A DNA stretch of 64,000 nucleotides from Halorussus marinus (GTDB taxonomy: Archaea; Halobacteriota; Halobacteria; Halobacteriales; Haladaptataceae): the NCBI RefSeq assembly GCF_004765795.1, contig NZ_SBIV01000001.1, positions 248,001 through 312,000 of the forward strand. Reading direction: 5' to 3'. Positions 17,477 to 26,339 of this stretch are shown piece by piece; the first letter of the stretch is position 1; every line of letters starts with the position of its first letter. Both the position numbers and the translations under genes were made by a program. Under the pieces are notes generated by a model. The model worked only from the letters and a program-made list of their open reading frames with translations. It made no database searches and was not told where the DNA came from.

Positions 17477-19492
17477 ATGAGTAAGGATACCGACAACGAC
17501 GCTCCGCCGCCGGAGCAGACCCGCGAGCAGGGGGGCTCGGAGTTCGAGGACCTCGGTAGCGACGTCGATCCCGATATCGACGAAGCAGAGGTCGAGGACA
17601 CCGATCTGCTCGGCGGCTTGGATATCGAGACGACCGACGAGATAGACATTCCCGACCGACTGGTCGATCAGGTCATCGGTCAGGATCACGCACGCGACGT
17701 CGTGCAGAAAGCGGCCAAGCAGCGCCGCCACGTCATGATGATCGGCACCCCGGGGACGGGGAAGTCGATGCTGGCGAAAGCGATGAGCGAACTCCTCCCG
17801 AAAGAGGAGTTGCAGGACGTGCTCGTCTACCACAATCCCGACGACGGCAACGAGCCGAAGGTCCGGACGGTTCCGGCGGGGAAAGGCGAGCAGATCATCG
17901 AGGCCCACAAGGAGGAGGCCCGCAAGCGCAACCAGATGCGGTCGTTCCTGATGTGGGTCATCATCGCCATCGTAGTGGGGTACGCCCTGCTCATCGCGGG
18001 CCGGCCGCTGTTGGGCATCCTCGCGGCCGGGGTCATCTACCTCGCGTTCCGGTACGGTTCGCGGGGCAGCGACGCGATGATCCCGAACCTGCTGGTCAAC
18101 GCCGCCGACCAGACCACCGCGCCGTTCGAGGACGCCACCGGCGCCCACGCCGGCGCGCTGCTCGGCGACGTCCGCCACGACCCGTTCCAGTCCGGCGGGA
18201 TGGAGACCCCGAGCCACGACCGCGTCGAGGCCGGGGCCATCCACAAGGCCAACAAGGGCGTGCTGTTCGTCGACGAGATCAACACCCTCGACATCCGGTC
18301 CCAGCAGAAGCTGATGACCGCGATCCAGGAGGGCGAGTTCTCCATCACGGGCCAGTCCGAGCGCTCCTCGGGCGCGATGGTCCAGACCGAGCCGGTCCCC
18401 TGTGACTTCATCATGATCGCGGCGGGGAACATGGACGCGATGGAGAACATGCACCCGGCGCTCCGGTCGCGGATCAAGGGGTACGGGTACGAGGTCTACA
18501 TGGACGACACCATCGAGGACACCCCGGAGATGCGCCGGAAGTACGCCCGGTTCATCGCCCAGGAGGTCACCAAGGACGGTCGGCTCCCCCACTTCACCGA
18601 GGAGGCGGTCGAGGAGGTCATCCTCGAGGCCCAGCGTCGGTCGGGCCGGAAGGACCACCTCACGCTCAAGCTCCGGGACCTCGGGGGGCTGGTTCGGGTC
18701 GCGGGCGACATCGCCCGCGCCGCCGACAAGAGCCAGACCGAGCGCGAGGACGTGCTTCAGGCCAAGCGCCGGAGCCGCTCGATCGAACAGCAGGTCGCCG
18801 ACGAGTACATCGAACGGCGGAAGGACTACGAGCTTACGGTCAACGCCGGCGACGTGGTCGGTCGCGTCAACGGACTCGCCGTGATGGGCGAGGACAGCGG
18901 GATCGTCCTCCCCGTGATGGCGGAGGTCACGCCGTCTCAGGGACCGGGCGAGGTCATCGCCACCGGTCAGCTCAAGGAGATGGCCATGGAGGCCGTCCAG
19001 AACGTCTCGGCGATCATCAAGAAGTTCTCCGACGAGGACATCACCGAACGCGACGTCCACATCCAGTTCGTGCAGGCGGGTCAACAGGGCGTCGACGGCG
19101 ACTCGGCGTCGATCACGGTGGCCACCGCGGTCATCTCGGCGCTCGAGGACATGCCGGTCGCACAGGACCTCGCGATGACCGGCTCGCTGTCGGTCCGGGG
19201 CGACGTGCTTCCGGTCGGCGGCGTGACCCACAAGATCGAGGCCGCCGCGAAGGCGGGCCTCGACCGGGTCATCATCCCGAAGGCCAACGAGGACGACGTG
19301 ATGATCGAAGCGGAGTACGAAGAGCAGATCGAGATCATCCCGGTCACCCACATCAGCGAAGTGCTCGACGTGGCGCTGGCGGGCGAGGCCGAGAAGGACA
19401 GCCTCGTCGATCGGCTCAAGAACATCACCGGCTCCGCGCTCGAACGGCAGGTCGGCCGGTCGGGCACCGGCGGTAGCCCGAGCCCGCAGTAA
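17477..19492 (+). CDS. lonB: ATP-dependent protease LonB (membrane-bound)
   Basis: 671 residues. Acidic N-terminal tail, AAA+ module with Walker A GTPGTGKS (about 90-97), two membrane helices inserted after it (about 156-174 and 177-193), Walker B LFVDEINTL, then the Lon protease domain. The catalytic dyad is Ser543 (in GVDGDSAS) and Lys586 (in VTHKIEAA). Archaeal LonB is a membrane-anchored hexamer that degrades misfolded and regulatory proteins; in Haloferax it is essential and controls carotenoid levels. All catalytic residues are present. Divergent from nadM. Confidence 0.97.
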   Translation: MSKDTDNDAPPPEQTREQGGSEFEDLGSDVDPDIDEAEVEDTDLLGGLDIETTDEIDIPDRLVDQVIGQDHARDVVQKAAKQRRHVMMIGTPGTGKSMLAKAMSELLPKEELQDVLVYHNPDDGNEPKVRTVPAGKGEQIIEAHKEEARKRNQMRSFLMWVIIAIVVGYALLIAGRPLLGILAAGVIYLAFRYGSRGSDAMIPNLLVNAADQTTAPFEDATGAHAGALLGDVRHDPFQSGGMETPSHDRVEAGAIHKANKGVLFVDEINTLDIRSQQKLMTAIQEGEFSITGQSERSSGAMVQTEPVPCDFIMIAAGNMDAMENMHPALRSRIKGYGYEVYMDDTIEDTPEMRRKYARFIAQEVTKDGRLPHFTEEAVEEVILEAQRRSGRKDHLTLKLRDLGGLVRVAGDIARAADKSQTEREDVLQAKRRSRSIEQQVADEYIERRKDYELTVNAGDVVGRVNGLAVMGEDSGIVLPVMAEVTPSQGPGEVIATGQLKEMAMEAVQNVSAIIKKFSDEDITERDVHIQFVQAGQQGVDGDSASITVATAVISALEDMPVAQDLAMTGSLSVRGDVLPVGGVTHKIEAAAKAGLDRVIIPKANEDDVMIEAEYEEQIEIIPVTHISEVLDVALAGEAEKDSLVDRLKNITGSALERQVGRSGTGGSPSPQ

Positions 19493-19586
19493 CGCGGCCC
19501 CGTTTCTCTCGTTTTCGATCGGCCGGCGGCCGCCACCTCGACCGCGAACACGAACATCTATTAGATGACGTGTCCTATAGGGAGAC

Positions 19587-19787
19587 ATGGGACTCAAAAA
19601 GAGCCTCCTGAGTGGACTCGTCGCGTTCGCAGTCGCAACCCTCGCGGTCCGGACGCTCGCCTCCTCCCGGAGCGGGACGAAGATCGGCCTGCTGGCAGGC
19701 GGCGCTGTCGCGGTCCGGACGCTCCTGTCCGGTGGCGACGACGACGCCGTCGAAGAGTTGTCCATCGAGGACCCCGCCGCGGAGTAA
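19587..19787 (+). CDS. Small hydrophobic protein
   Basis: 66 residues with two short hydrophobic segments (about 8-24 and 32-46), each ending in VRTL, and an acidic tail. The repeated VAxxVRTLxS pattern suggests an internal duplication of one helix. Function unknown. A TATA-like TCTATTAGAT about 22-31 nt before the ATG supports a leaderless start. Follows lonB by 94 bases. Confidence 0.65.
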   Translation: MGLKKSLLSGLVAFAVATLAVRTLASSRSGTKIGLLAGGAVAVRTLLSGGDDDAVEELSIEDPAAE

Positions 19788-20002
19788 CGACGCCTCACTT
19801 TTTGCCGTCAGGAAGGGGGCGACGGTGTAGTGGTATCGGGATACGAGCCCGGTCCAGCACGGTCTCCCGTGCCGTCAGTTACCGCCTACCGCGGAGACGG
19901 CATAAGCGCGCCTATCGAACAGACGTCGCTGTCAGCGCCTCTTTGCCCGGCGGCGCATTCCGAACCGACGCGACTTTTTCCCGACTCCCCGAAGGTGAGC
20001 GC

Positions 20003-20734
20003 ATGGACGCACTCGGCGACCTCGTGACTCGCGACCGTCGAAGCGACGACCCGGCGCTCTCGGCGCCCCGCGAGCGCCGCGCCTACGACTACCGGCGGTT
20101 CTGCACCACCGCGTGGAAGACGGGCAATTTCTGGCGGCGCAGAGGTCTCCACGCCGACGCGACCGTCGCTGTCGCCGACGACCCCGAGCCAGAGGCCGTC
20201 TTCGCCTTCCTCGGAGCGGCCCTGCTCGGCGCCCGGACCCGGTTCGGCGCGCCCGGCGAGGTCGACGCCCGGATCGGGGTCGCGCCCCGCGGGGCCGTCG
20301 ACGGCTACGACCTCCCGCCGGGCGGCCAGCGGGTCGCCTACGCCGGCCCGCCCGACGATCCGTCGGTCGCGCACTTCGAGCGCGACGTCTGGAGCGAGAA
20401 CCCGGCGTTCCCCGAGACGCCCGTCGACCCCGAGTCGGTCGCGCTCGTCGCCGCCGATGGAGACGACGCCCCCGACCGCGAGTACTCCCACGCCGACCTC
20501 CTGTCTGCGGCCCGGACGGTCGCCGACGACTGGGGGATCGGGCCTGGCGACGAGGTGGCGGTCCGCGCGCCGCTGGCCGACCCCGGAGCGATCGCCGCAG
20601 GCGTGGTCGCGCCGCTGGTCGCGGGTGCGGCGATACTGTTGCCCGACGACGAAGCCGTCGGCGACTACGCGGTCGTCGAGGACGGGGGCGACCCGCCCGA
20701 GTCTCGGACGGTCGCGGCGTCGACTGTGACGTAA
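20003..20734 (+). CDS. Truncated acyl-CoA synthetase-like (ANL) protein
   Basis: 243 residues resembling only the N-terminal part of an AMP-forming acyl-CoA synthetase: RRFCTTAWKTGNFWRRRG, then SHADLLSAARTVADDWGIGP, GDEVAVRAPL and IAAGVVAPLVAGAAILLPDD. The P-loop (SGTTGxPKG), the adenylate motif and the C-terminal domain are all missing, so it should not be a working synthetase. It sits tail to tail with the complete acs gene. Either a decayed paralogue or a regulatory, non-catalytic relative. Confidence 0.65.
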   Translation: MDALGDLVTRDRRSDDPALSAPRERRAYDYRRFCTTAWKTGNFWRRRGLHADATVAVADDPEPEAVFAFLGAALLGARTRFGAPGEVDARIGVAPRGAVDGYDLPPGGQRVAYAGPPDDPSVAHFERDVWSENPAFPETPVDPESVALVAADGDDAPDREYSHADLLSAARTVADDWGIGPGDEVAVRAPLADPGAIAAGVVAPLVAGAAILLPDDEAVGDYAVVEDGGDPPESRTVAASTVT

Positions 20735-20795
20735 GCCCGACCGACGTGGCCGATCGCGGGTCCGGAGCCGATGGGACGGTAGAAGCGGTAACCGC

Positions 20796-22778
20796 TCACC
20801 GCGCGTCTTCGAGTCGGTCGAGCGCCTCGGGGTTCTCGATGCTGGACATGTCGCCCAGATCCTCGCCGGTGTAGGTCGCCTCGATCGCCCGCCGGATGAT
20901 CTTCCCCGACTGGGTCTTGGGGAACTCCGAGACGAAAAGCACCTCGCGGGGCCGGAACGGCTTGCCGAGTTCCGTGCCGACCTGCGCGCGGAGTTCCTCG
21001 CGGAGGTCGTCGCCAGCCTCGTAGCCGTCTTCGAGGATGACGTAGGTCACCACCGCCTGCCCCGTGGTGTCGTCGGGGACGCCGACGGCGGCGGCCTGAT
21101 TCACCGCGTCGTGGTCGATGAGCGCGCCCTCGACCTCTGCGGGCCCGACCTTCCGGCCCGCGACGTTGATGGCGTCGTCGGCCCGGCCGTGGAGGAACCA
21201 GAAGCCGTCCTCGTCCTTCTGGGCCCAGTCGCCGTGGTCCCACATGTCCTCGAACGTCGACCAGTACTCCTCGAGGTAACGCTCGTCGTCCTGCCAGAGT
21301 CCCTTGGTCATCGACGGCGCGGAGTCCCGGGCGACGAGGAACCCCCGCTCGTGGGTGTCGGCGATCGACTCGCCCTGCGAGTCGACGATGTCGACGTCCA
21401 TCCCGAGCCCGGGTCCGCCGAGCGTGCAGGGCTTGAGCGGCTGGATCGGCATCGGCATCAGGAAACAACCACAGATCTCGGTCCCGCCCGAGATGTTGAT
21501 GATCGGCGCCTCCCCGCCCCCGACGTGCTCGTAGAACCACTGCCAGCTCTCGGGGTCCCACGGCTCGCCGGTCGAGCCAAGCAGGCGGAGGCTGGAGAGG
21601 TCGTGGCCCTCCAGCCACTCGTCGCCGTACTTGCGGAGCGCGCGGATCGCGGTCGGCGAGATGCCGAACGTCGAGATCGAGTGGCGGTCGATCATCTCCC
21701 AGAAGCGGTCGGGCTCGGGGTGGTCGGGCGCCCCCTCGTACATGAAGACCGTGCCGGCGTGGGCGTGGTTGCCGATGAGCGTCCACGGCCCCATCATCCA
21801 CCCGATGTCGCTGACCCAGAAAAAGCGGTCGCTTGGCTTGTGGTCGAAGCCGAAGTAGATCTCCTTGGCACACTGGACGAGCTGGCCGGCGTGAGTCTGG
21901 ACGGTGCCCTTCGGCTTGCCCGTCGTGCCTGAAGTGTAGAGGATCATCGACTCGTCGCGGGCGTCCATCGGGACGGTGTCGTACTCGTCGCTCCGGGTCT
22001 CGACCGCCTCGTCCCACCACTCGTCGCGGTCGTCGTGCCACGGGACGGCCGAGTCGGCGGCCCCTCGGGAGCCGAACCGATCGTAGACGATGGTGTGCTC
22101 GACGTGACCCGCCGCCTCGATGGCCTCGTCTGCGGTTCCCTTCAGCCTGACCTCGCTCCCCCGCCGATAGAAGCCGTCGGCGGTGAACAACACCGAACAC
22201 TCGGGGTCCTCGATGCGGGTCGCGGTCGCCTCGACGCCGAACCCCGAGAAGATAGGGACGACGATGGCGCCGACCTTGAACGCGCCGTAGAGGATCGAGA
22301 TGACCTCCGGGACCATCGGCATGTAGAGACCCACCGCATCGCCTTTCTCGACGCCGCGGGCTTCGAGCGCGTTGGCGACCTTGTTCGACTGGCGGGCCAG
22401 CTCGTGGAACGTGACCTCGCGGACCTCGCCGTCCTCGCCCTCCCAGATGCAGGCGACCTTGTTTCGGGTCTCGGCGTCGGGGGCGGCGTGGCGGTCGACC
22501 GCGTTGTGGGCGATGTTGATCTCCCCGCCCTCGTACCACTCCGAGAACTGAGGCCCGTCGGCGTCGCCCCGGACCGCCTCGTAGGGCTCGTAGAAGTCGA
22601 TGTCGAGGTAGTCGACCATCTCGTCCCAGAACCACTCCACGTCCCCCGTGGTCCGCTCGACGAGTTCGTCGTAGTCGTCGATGTCGTACTCCTGCATGAA
22701 CTGGTAGACGTTGGTCGACTCCACGAACTCCTCGGACGGTTCGTGGACGACCTCGTCGACGTCTTCGAGCGTATCCAT
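20796..22778 (-). CDS. acs: Acetyl-CoA synthetase (AMP-forming)
   Basis: 660 residues, full length for Acs. The P-loop YTSGTTGKPKGTVQTHAG, the adenylate motif around NISGGTEICG, the hinge and acetyl-adenylate region FLHGRADDAINVAGRKVGPA, and SGKIIRRAI with the conserved Lys are all present. It makes acetyl-CoA from acetate, ATP and CoA. The ATG at 22778 was preferred to a TTG 13 codons upstream. The N terminus (WFWDEMVDYLDIDFYEPYEA) fits the acetyl-CoA synthetase N-terminal domain; other short acyl substrates are possible. Confidence 0.93.
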   Translation of the reverse strand: MDTLEDVDEVVHEPSEEFVESTNVYQFMQEYDIDDYDELVERTTGDVEWFWDEMVDYLDIDFYEPYEAVRGDADGPQFSEWYEGGEINIAHNAVDRHAAPDAETRNKVACIWEGEDGEVREVTFHELARQSNKVANALEARGVEKGDAVGLYMPMVPEVISILYGAFKVGAIVVPIFSGFGVEATATRIEDPECSVLFTADGFYRRGSEVRLKGTADEAIEAAGHVEHTIVYDRFGSRGAADSAVPWHDDRDEWWDEAVETRSDEYDTVPMDARDESMILYTSGTTGKPKGTVQTHAGQLVQCAKEIYFGFDHKPSDRFFWVSDIGWMMGPWTLIGNHAHAGTVFMYEGAPDHPEPDRFWEMIDRHSISTFGISPTAIRALRKYGDEWLEGHDLSSLRLLGSTGEPWDPESWQWFYEHVGGGEAPIINISGGTEICGCFLMPMPIQPLKPCTLGGPGLGMDVDIVDSQGESIADTHERGFLVARDSAPSMTKGLWQDDERYLEEYWSTFEDMWDHGDWAQKDEDGFWFLHGRADDAINVAGRKVGPAEVEGALIDHDAVNQAAAVGVPDDTTGQAVVTYVILEDGYEAGDDLREELRAQVGTELGKPFRPREVLFVSEFPKTQSGKIIRRAIEATYTGEDLGDMSSIENPEALDRLEDAR

Positions 22779-22845
22779 AGATGCCACCGTACGCGACACG
22801 TTGTCGGGGTCTGCCAAGTAAGTTGCGCGACCGCTCGTCCGGGCG

Positions 22846-23703
22846 CTATCGCCGCGGGAGATGGGCGTCGAGCACCGCCCTCACGGCCGCCACGTCGTCG
22901 ATCTCCTCGGGGTCGAGCCGCAGGTCACGCAGGCCCCACGGCGACCACCCGGCACGCCTGACCCGGAGCTCGTCGTCGGTCAGCGAGTAGCTCTCGAACC
23001 TCGACCACGGCCGGACGCGCTTGTGGACCGGCGTGCCGACCCGGACGCCGGCGTCGGCGACCACGTACGTTCGCTCGGCGACCGCGCCCGACAGTCCGGC
23101 GCCGCCGGCGATCATGAGGTGAAAGAGCCACCGGAGCGATTCGAAGCCGGCGACGATCGAGGCGGCGAACCCGACCGTGCCGCCGAGCATGAGCGCCCCG
23201 ACGGCCCACTTTGCGAGCCGACGGTCCCGCTCGGGGCCCGTGGTGCTGAAGCGGACCCGACGCTCCGAGCCCGCGAGCACGGCCTTCGCGTGGCGATTGT
23301 GCGCGGCGAGCACGAGACCGGTCCCGCCGACCAGTCCGCCGACCGCCCCGAGTAGCGCGAGCCCGACCGCGATCCCCGAGGCCGGCCCCTCGACCCCGGT
23401 CGCGGCGAGCACGCCGCCGCCGTACGCGAGGCCGGCGGCCGGCGCGAGCCACGCCCACCGGGTCGAACCGAGCCGGACCGCGACGGCCTCGCGGCCGGCC
23501 GCCCGCCACCCGACCGCGACCCCGGCGGTGCCGACCCCGAGGAAGGTGAAAAAGAGGACGCCGGCCTCCGTGGTCGCGGTGACCGCGACGCCGACGGTCG
23601 CGACTGGCGCGAGGAGGGCGGCGACGTACAGCCCGACGACGAAGCCGAAAAACGAGTCGGGCTCGTCGGCCGGGACGTCTCGGTGTGCGTCGACGGTCGC
23701 CAT
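22846..23703 (-). CDS. Multi-helix membrane protein with C-terminal PH-like domain
   Basis: 285 residues. About six hydrophobic segments fill residues 20-220, and the last 80 residues look like a small soluble beta domain (TYVVADAGVRVGTPVHKRVR, PWSRFESYSLTDDELRVRRA) similar to the PH-like bacterial DUF304/YdbT type. I cannot name a function. It lies between acs and the CPBP protease on the same strand. Confidence 0.72.
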   Translation of the reverse strand: MATVDAHRDVPADEPDSFFGFVVGLYVAALLAPVATVGVAVTATTEAGVLFFTFLGVGTAGVAVGWRAAGREAVAVRLGSTRWAWLAPAAGLAYGGGVLAATGVEGPASGIAVGLALLGAVGGLVGGTGLVLAAHNRHAKAVLAGSERRVRFSTTGPERDRRLAKWAVGALMLGGTVGFAASIVAGFESLRWLFHLMIAGGAGLSGAVAERTYVVADAGVRVGTPVHKRVRPWSRFESYSLTDDELRVRRAGWSPWGLRDLRLDPEEIDDVAAVRAVLDAHLPRR

Positions 23704-23743
23704 TCAGTTGGCGTTTTGATGCCTCGGTCCAAAAGGGTTCGGC

Positions 23744-24697
23744 TCACGCCCACTCGACGCCCAGCCCCTCGTGGATCACGAACTCCAGCGCGTTGATGAG
23801 GTAGTGGGCGACCACCACTACGAGGAGGCTCCCCGTGAGGACGAACGCCGCCGCCAGCGCGAACCCGAGCACGCCGGTCACTGCCACGCCGCCGGGGCCC
23901 TGAGCGCCGTGGCCGACCGCGAACGCGACCGAGGAGGCGATCGCCAGTGCCCACGGCGAGACGCCGAAACCGGCGGCGAACGCGCCCACGAGCGCCGCCC
24001 GGAACAACAGCTCCTCGAACCCCGCGATGATGGGCAAGACGACCCCGAGCAACACCGCCCACCCCCGGAGGGTCTCGGGCGCGAGGTGGGCCCGGAGGCT
24101 CTCGGAGTAATCGACCCCGGTCGAGTCGAGCACCGACGCGCTCAGTTCGTTGGCGACGTAGAGCGCGACGCCGACCGCCGCCCCGGCCGCGAGCGCCGGC
24201 GGGCCGACGCTCCACGGATCGCCGACCGCCACGCCGAGGTCTGCGGGCGGGATCGACGCGAACCACGCCGCCCCGATCACGACGACGCCGAAAAAGCCCT
24301 GACTCACGGCGACGTTCGCCAACAGCGCGCCGGTCGACAGCGCGTCGGCGGCCGGCGACCGCCGGGCGTCGACCTCGGCGCCGTTCGGCCCCCACGGGCC
24401 GTCGCCGGGGGTGTCCTCGTCGCGTGCGCGCGCCGATTTCGCCGGGTCGTCCTCGACGGTCACGCCCGGCGGGTCGTTCCACCCGTCGCTCGCGCCCGCC
24501 CGTCGCTCGATCCGGGCCGCGCCGGTCGCGGGCGTCTCCGGGCGGGGCTCGCCGTCGCGGTCCGGGGACCGGTCGCGGTCGTCCCCGCCGTCGGGGTCGT
24601 CGAACATCGCGGCCGAGGCCCGCGCGAGGAGGACGAGTAGCCCGAGAACGAGCATGGTGACCGCGGCGAACGACTCGTACTGGGGCGGTGTCGCCAT
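23744..24697 (-). CDS. CPBP family intramembrane metalloprotease
   Basis: 317 residues with about eight membrane segments. The family motifs are visible in the second half: EELLFRAALVGA (EExxxR), FAVGHGAQG (FxxxH) and VVVAHYLINALEF (HxxxN-like). These Abi/CPBP proteins are membrane metal-dependent proteases related to Rce1. A cytosolic acidic linker follows the first helix (about residues 40-110). Substrate unknown. Confidence 0.85.
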   Translation of the reverse strand: MATPPQYESFAAVTMLVLGLLVLLARASAAMFDDPDGGDDRDRSPDRDGEPRPETPATGAARIERRAGASDGWNDPPGVTVEDDPAKSARARDEDTPGDGPWGPNGAEVDARRSPAADALSTGALLANVAVSQGFFGVVVIGAAWFASIPPADLGVAVGDPWSVGPPALAAGAAVGVALYVANELSASVLDSTGVDYSESLRAHLAPETLRGWAVLLGVVLPIIAGFEELLFRAALVGAFAAGFGVSPWALAIASSVAFAVGHGAQGPGGVAVTGVLGFALAAAFVLTGSLLVVVVAHYLINALEFVIHEGLGVEWA

Positions 24698-24862
24698 CGG
24701 GCGTGTCTACGCACCCCGCCGGCAAAAATCGGTGCCCTCCGGACGCGTCGGTTCGGGCGGCGTCGAGGGCAGACGACGGATTGCTCCCCGCTTTCCAATC
24801 TACAGCGTTACGCGACGAGCGCCGAGAGGCGGAAATCAGCGACAGCGCGCCGAAGACCCGCA
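24698..24862. other. Intergenic, no gene seen
   Basis: Upstream region of the CPBP gene; a short dispersed repeat begins at about 24863. No short gene or RNA is apparent. Confidence 0.45.
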
Positions 24863-24969
24863 CACGAGCGAGTGGACCAAGCGACGACCGAAGCGGAGGG
24901 AAGAGCCCAGCGTTTTTGTCGACGTTTTGCGAGCGGGCGCCGTTTAGGGCGCGAGCGTAGCAAAAGGCC
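24863..24969 (-). repeat. Dispersed intergenic repeat, copy 3
   Basis: On the minus strand the dnaJ stop TAG is followed by ACGGCCTTTTGCTACGCTCG, a GC hairpin (GGCGC against GCGCC around 24934-24950) and a segment related to GATCAAAAAC (here GACAAAAAC). Same orientation relative to the stop codon as copies 2 and 5. Confidence 0.65.
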
Positions 24970-24971
24970 GT

Positions 24972-26135
24972 CTAGAAGGTGTTTTTGATCTTCTCGAAGA
25001 AGCCCTGCTCGACGTCGACCTCCTCGCCGCCGGCCTCGGCGAACTGTTCGAGCGCCTCGCGCTGTTCGTCGTTGAGGCTCTCGGGGGTGACGACCTGAAC
25101 CTGCACGTAGAGGTCGCCGTGACCGCGCCGCCGGAGTCGGGGCATTCCCTTGCCCTGCAGGCGGAACGTCTCGCCGCTCTGGGTGCCCGCGGGCACGTCC
25201 ATCTCGACTGTGCCGTCGAGAGTCGGCACCGCGACGGTGTCGCCGAACGTGGCCTGCGGGAACGAGATGGCGTGTTGGTGGTGGAGGTCGTCGTCCTCGC
25301 GCTCGAAATCGGGGTGGTCCTCGACGTCGATTTCGATCAGGAGGTCGCCTTTCGGCCCGCGGTTCTCGCCGGGCGCGCCCTCGCCTTCCATCTGGAGGGT
25401 CTGGCCGGTCTGGATGCCGGCGGGCACCTCGACCGAGAGGGTGGCCTCGCGGTCGACCACGCCGTCGCCGGCGCAGTCCGAACACGTCTCGTCGTAGATT
25501 TCGCCCTCGCCGCCACAGTGCCGACAGGTCTGGGTCTGCTGGACCCGCCCGAGCGGGGTCTGCTGGACCTGCGTGACCTGCCCGCGGCCGTTGCACTCCG
25601 GACAGGTCCGGGAGTCGGTCCCCGGCGGGTGGCCGTCCCCGTCGCAGGTGTCACACCGCTCGGGTCGCCGGACGGTGACCTGCTTTTGGACGCCCTCGTA
25701 GGCCTCTTCGAGCGTGATCGAGAGCCGGGTCCGGAGGTCCTGGCCCTTCTGCGGGCGGTTCGACCGCTGACCGCGGCCGCCGCCCCCGAAGAACTGCTCG
25801 AAGATGTCGCCCATGCCGCCCTGTCCGCCCATCCCGCCGAAGGGACCCTGTCCGCCCATCCCGCCGGCGCCCGCCCCGCCGGGGCCGCCGTCGAAGCCGC
25901 CGCGCTTCTGGGCCTGCTCGAAGCGCTCGTGGCCCATCTGGTCGTACGCTTGGCGCTTCTCCTCGTCGGTCAGCACCTCCTTTGCCTTCTGAAGCTTCTT
26001 GAACTTCTCCTCGGCGTTCGGGTCGTCGCTCACGTCGGGGTGGTAGTCGGTCGCCTTCTCGCGGTAGGCCGATTTGATCTCGTCCTGGTCGGCGTCCCTA
26101 CTCACGCCGAGTATGTCGTAGAAGTCCTCGCTCAT
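24972..26135 (-). CDS. dnaJ: Chaperone DnaJ
   Basis: 387 residues. J domain (1-70) with HPD at residues 32-34, a Gly/Phe-rich linker (about 75-115, with GGMGGQG repeats), four CxxCxGxG zinc repeats (about 147-220; [32 protein letters not shown]) and the C-terminal substrate-binding domains. All zinc cysteines are present. It delivers unfolded proteins to DnaK and triggers ATP hydrolysis. Third in grpE-dnaK-dnaJ, separated from dnaK by a 186 bp gap that holds two hairpins. Confidence 0.97.
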   Translation of the reverse strand: MSEDFYDILGVSRDADQDEIKSAYREKATDYHPDVSDDPNAEEKFKKLQKAKEVLTDEEKRQAYDQMGHERFEQAQKRGGFDGGPGGAGAGGMGGQGPFGGMGGQGGMGDIFEQFFGGGGRGQRSNRPQKGQDLRTRLSITLEEAYEGVQKQVTVRRPERCDTCDGDGHPPGTDSRTCPECNGRGQVTQVQQTPLGRVQQTQTCRHCGGEGEIYDETCSDCAGDGVVDREATLSVEVPAGIQTGQTLQMEGEGAPGENRGPKGDLLIEIDVEDHPDFEREDDDLHHQHAISFPQATFGDTVAVPTLDGTVEMDVPAGTQSGETFRLQGKGMPRLRRRGHGDLYVQVQVVTPESLNDEQREALEQFAEAGGEEVDVEQGFFEKIKNTF

Positions 26136-26226
26136 TGGTTGTCAGTCGGTAAAAGTCGGAGTCACTTCAAGGGTCCGTTGGCGCGATGCCCGCGCGGTCG
26201 GATTCGCACTCGCCCGGAGACGGCTT

Positions 26227-26339
26227 ACTCTTCGTCGTCCTCTCCGGGAGGCTCGCTACCGCTCGCTTCCCGAGATGCCGAAAGACTCGCTACGCTCGTC
26301 TTTCGAGTCGACGAAAGCGACTCACTCTTCGTCGTCCTC
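26227..26339 (-). repeat. Duplicated dnaK 3' end with two hairpins
   Basis: The last bases of dnaK (minus strand GAGGACGACGAAGAGT, + 26324-26339) recur at + 26227-26242, 97 bp further on, again followed by a stop codon. Between them lie two hairpins: CGAAAGAC/GTCTTTCG (26279-26305) and CTCCGGGA/TCCCGAG (26242-26274), both with GAGCG-x-TAGCGA style loops. Looks like an inserted short element that copied the gene tail. Confidence 0.75.

Noticed and set aside
17330-19798. An 822-codon minus-strand open frame
   Set aside because: It lies exactly opposite lonB, which carries all Lon motifs. High GC codon bias leaves open frames on the other strand; this one has no recognisable domain and starts or ends inside neighbouring genes.
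19806-19880. A tRNA-like D-arm sequence (GGTGTAGTGGTATC)
   Set aside because: The D-arm resembles glycine or glutamate tRNA, but there is no T-arm consensus (GGTTCGAATCC-like), no anticodon stem and no matching acceptor stem downstream. At most a chance match or a broken fragment.
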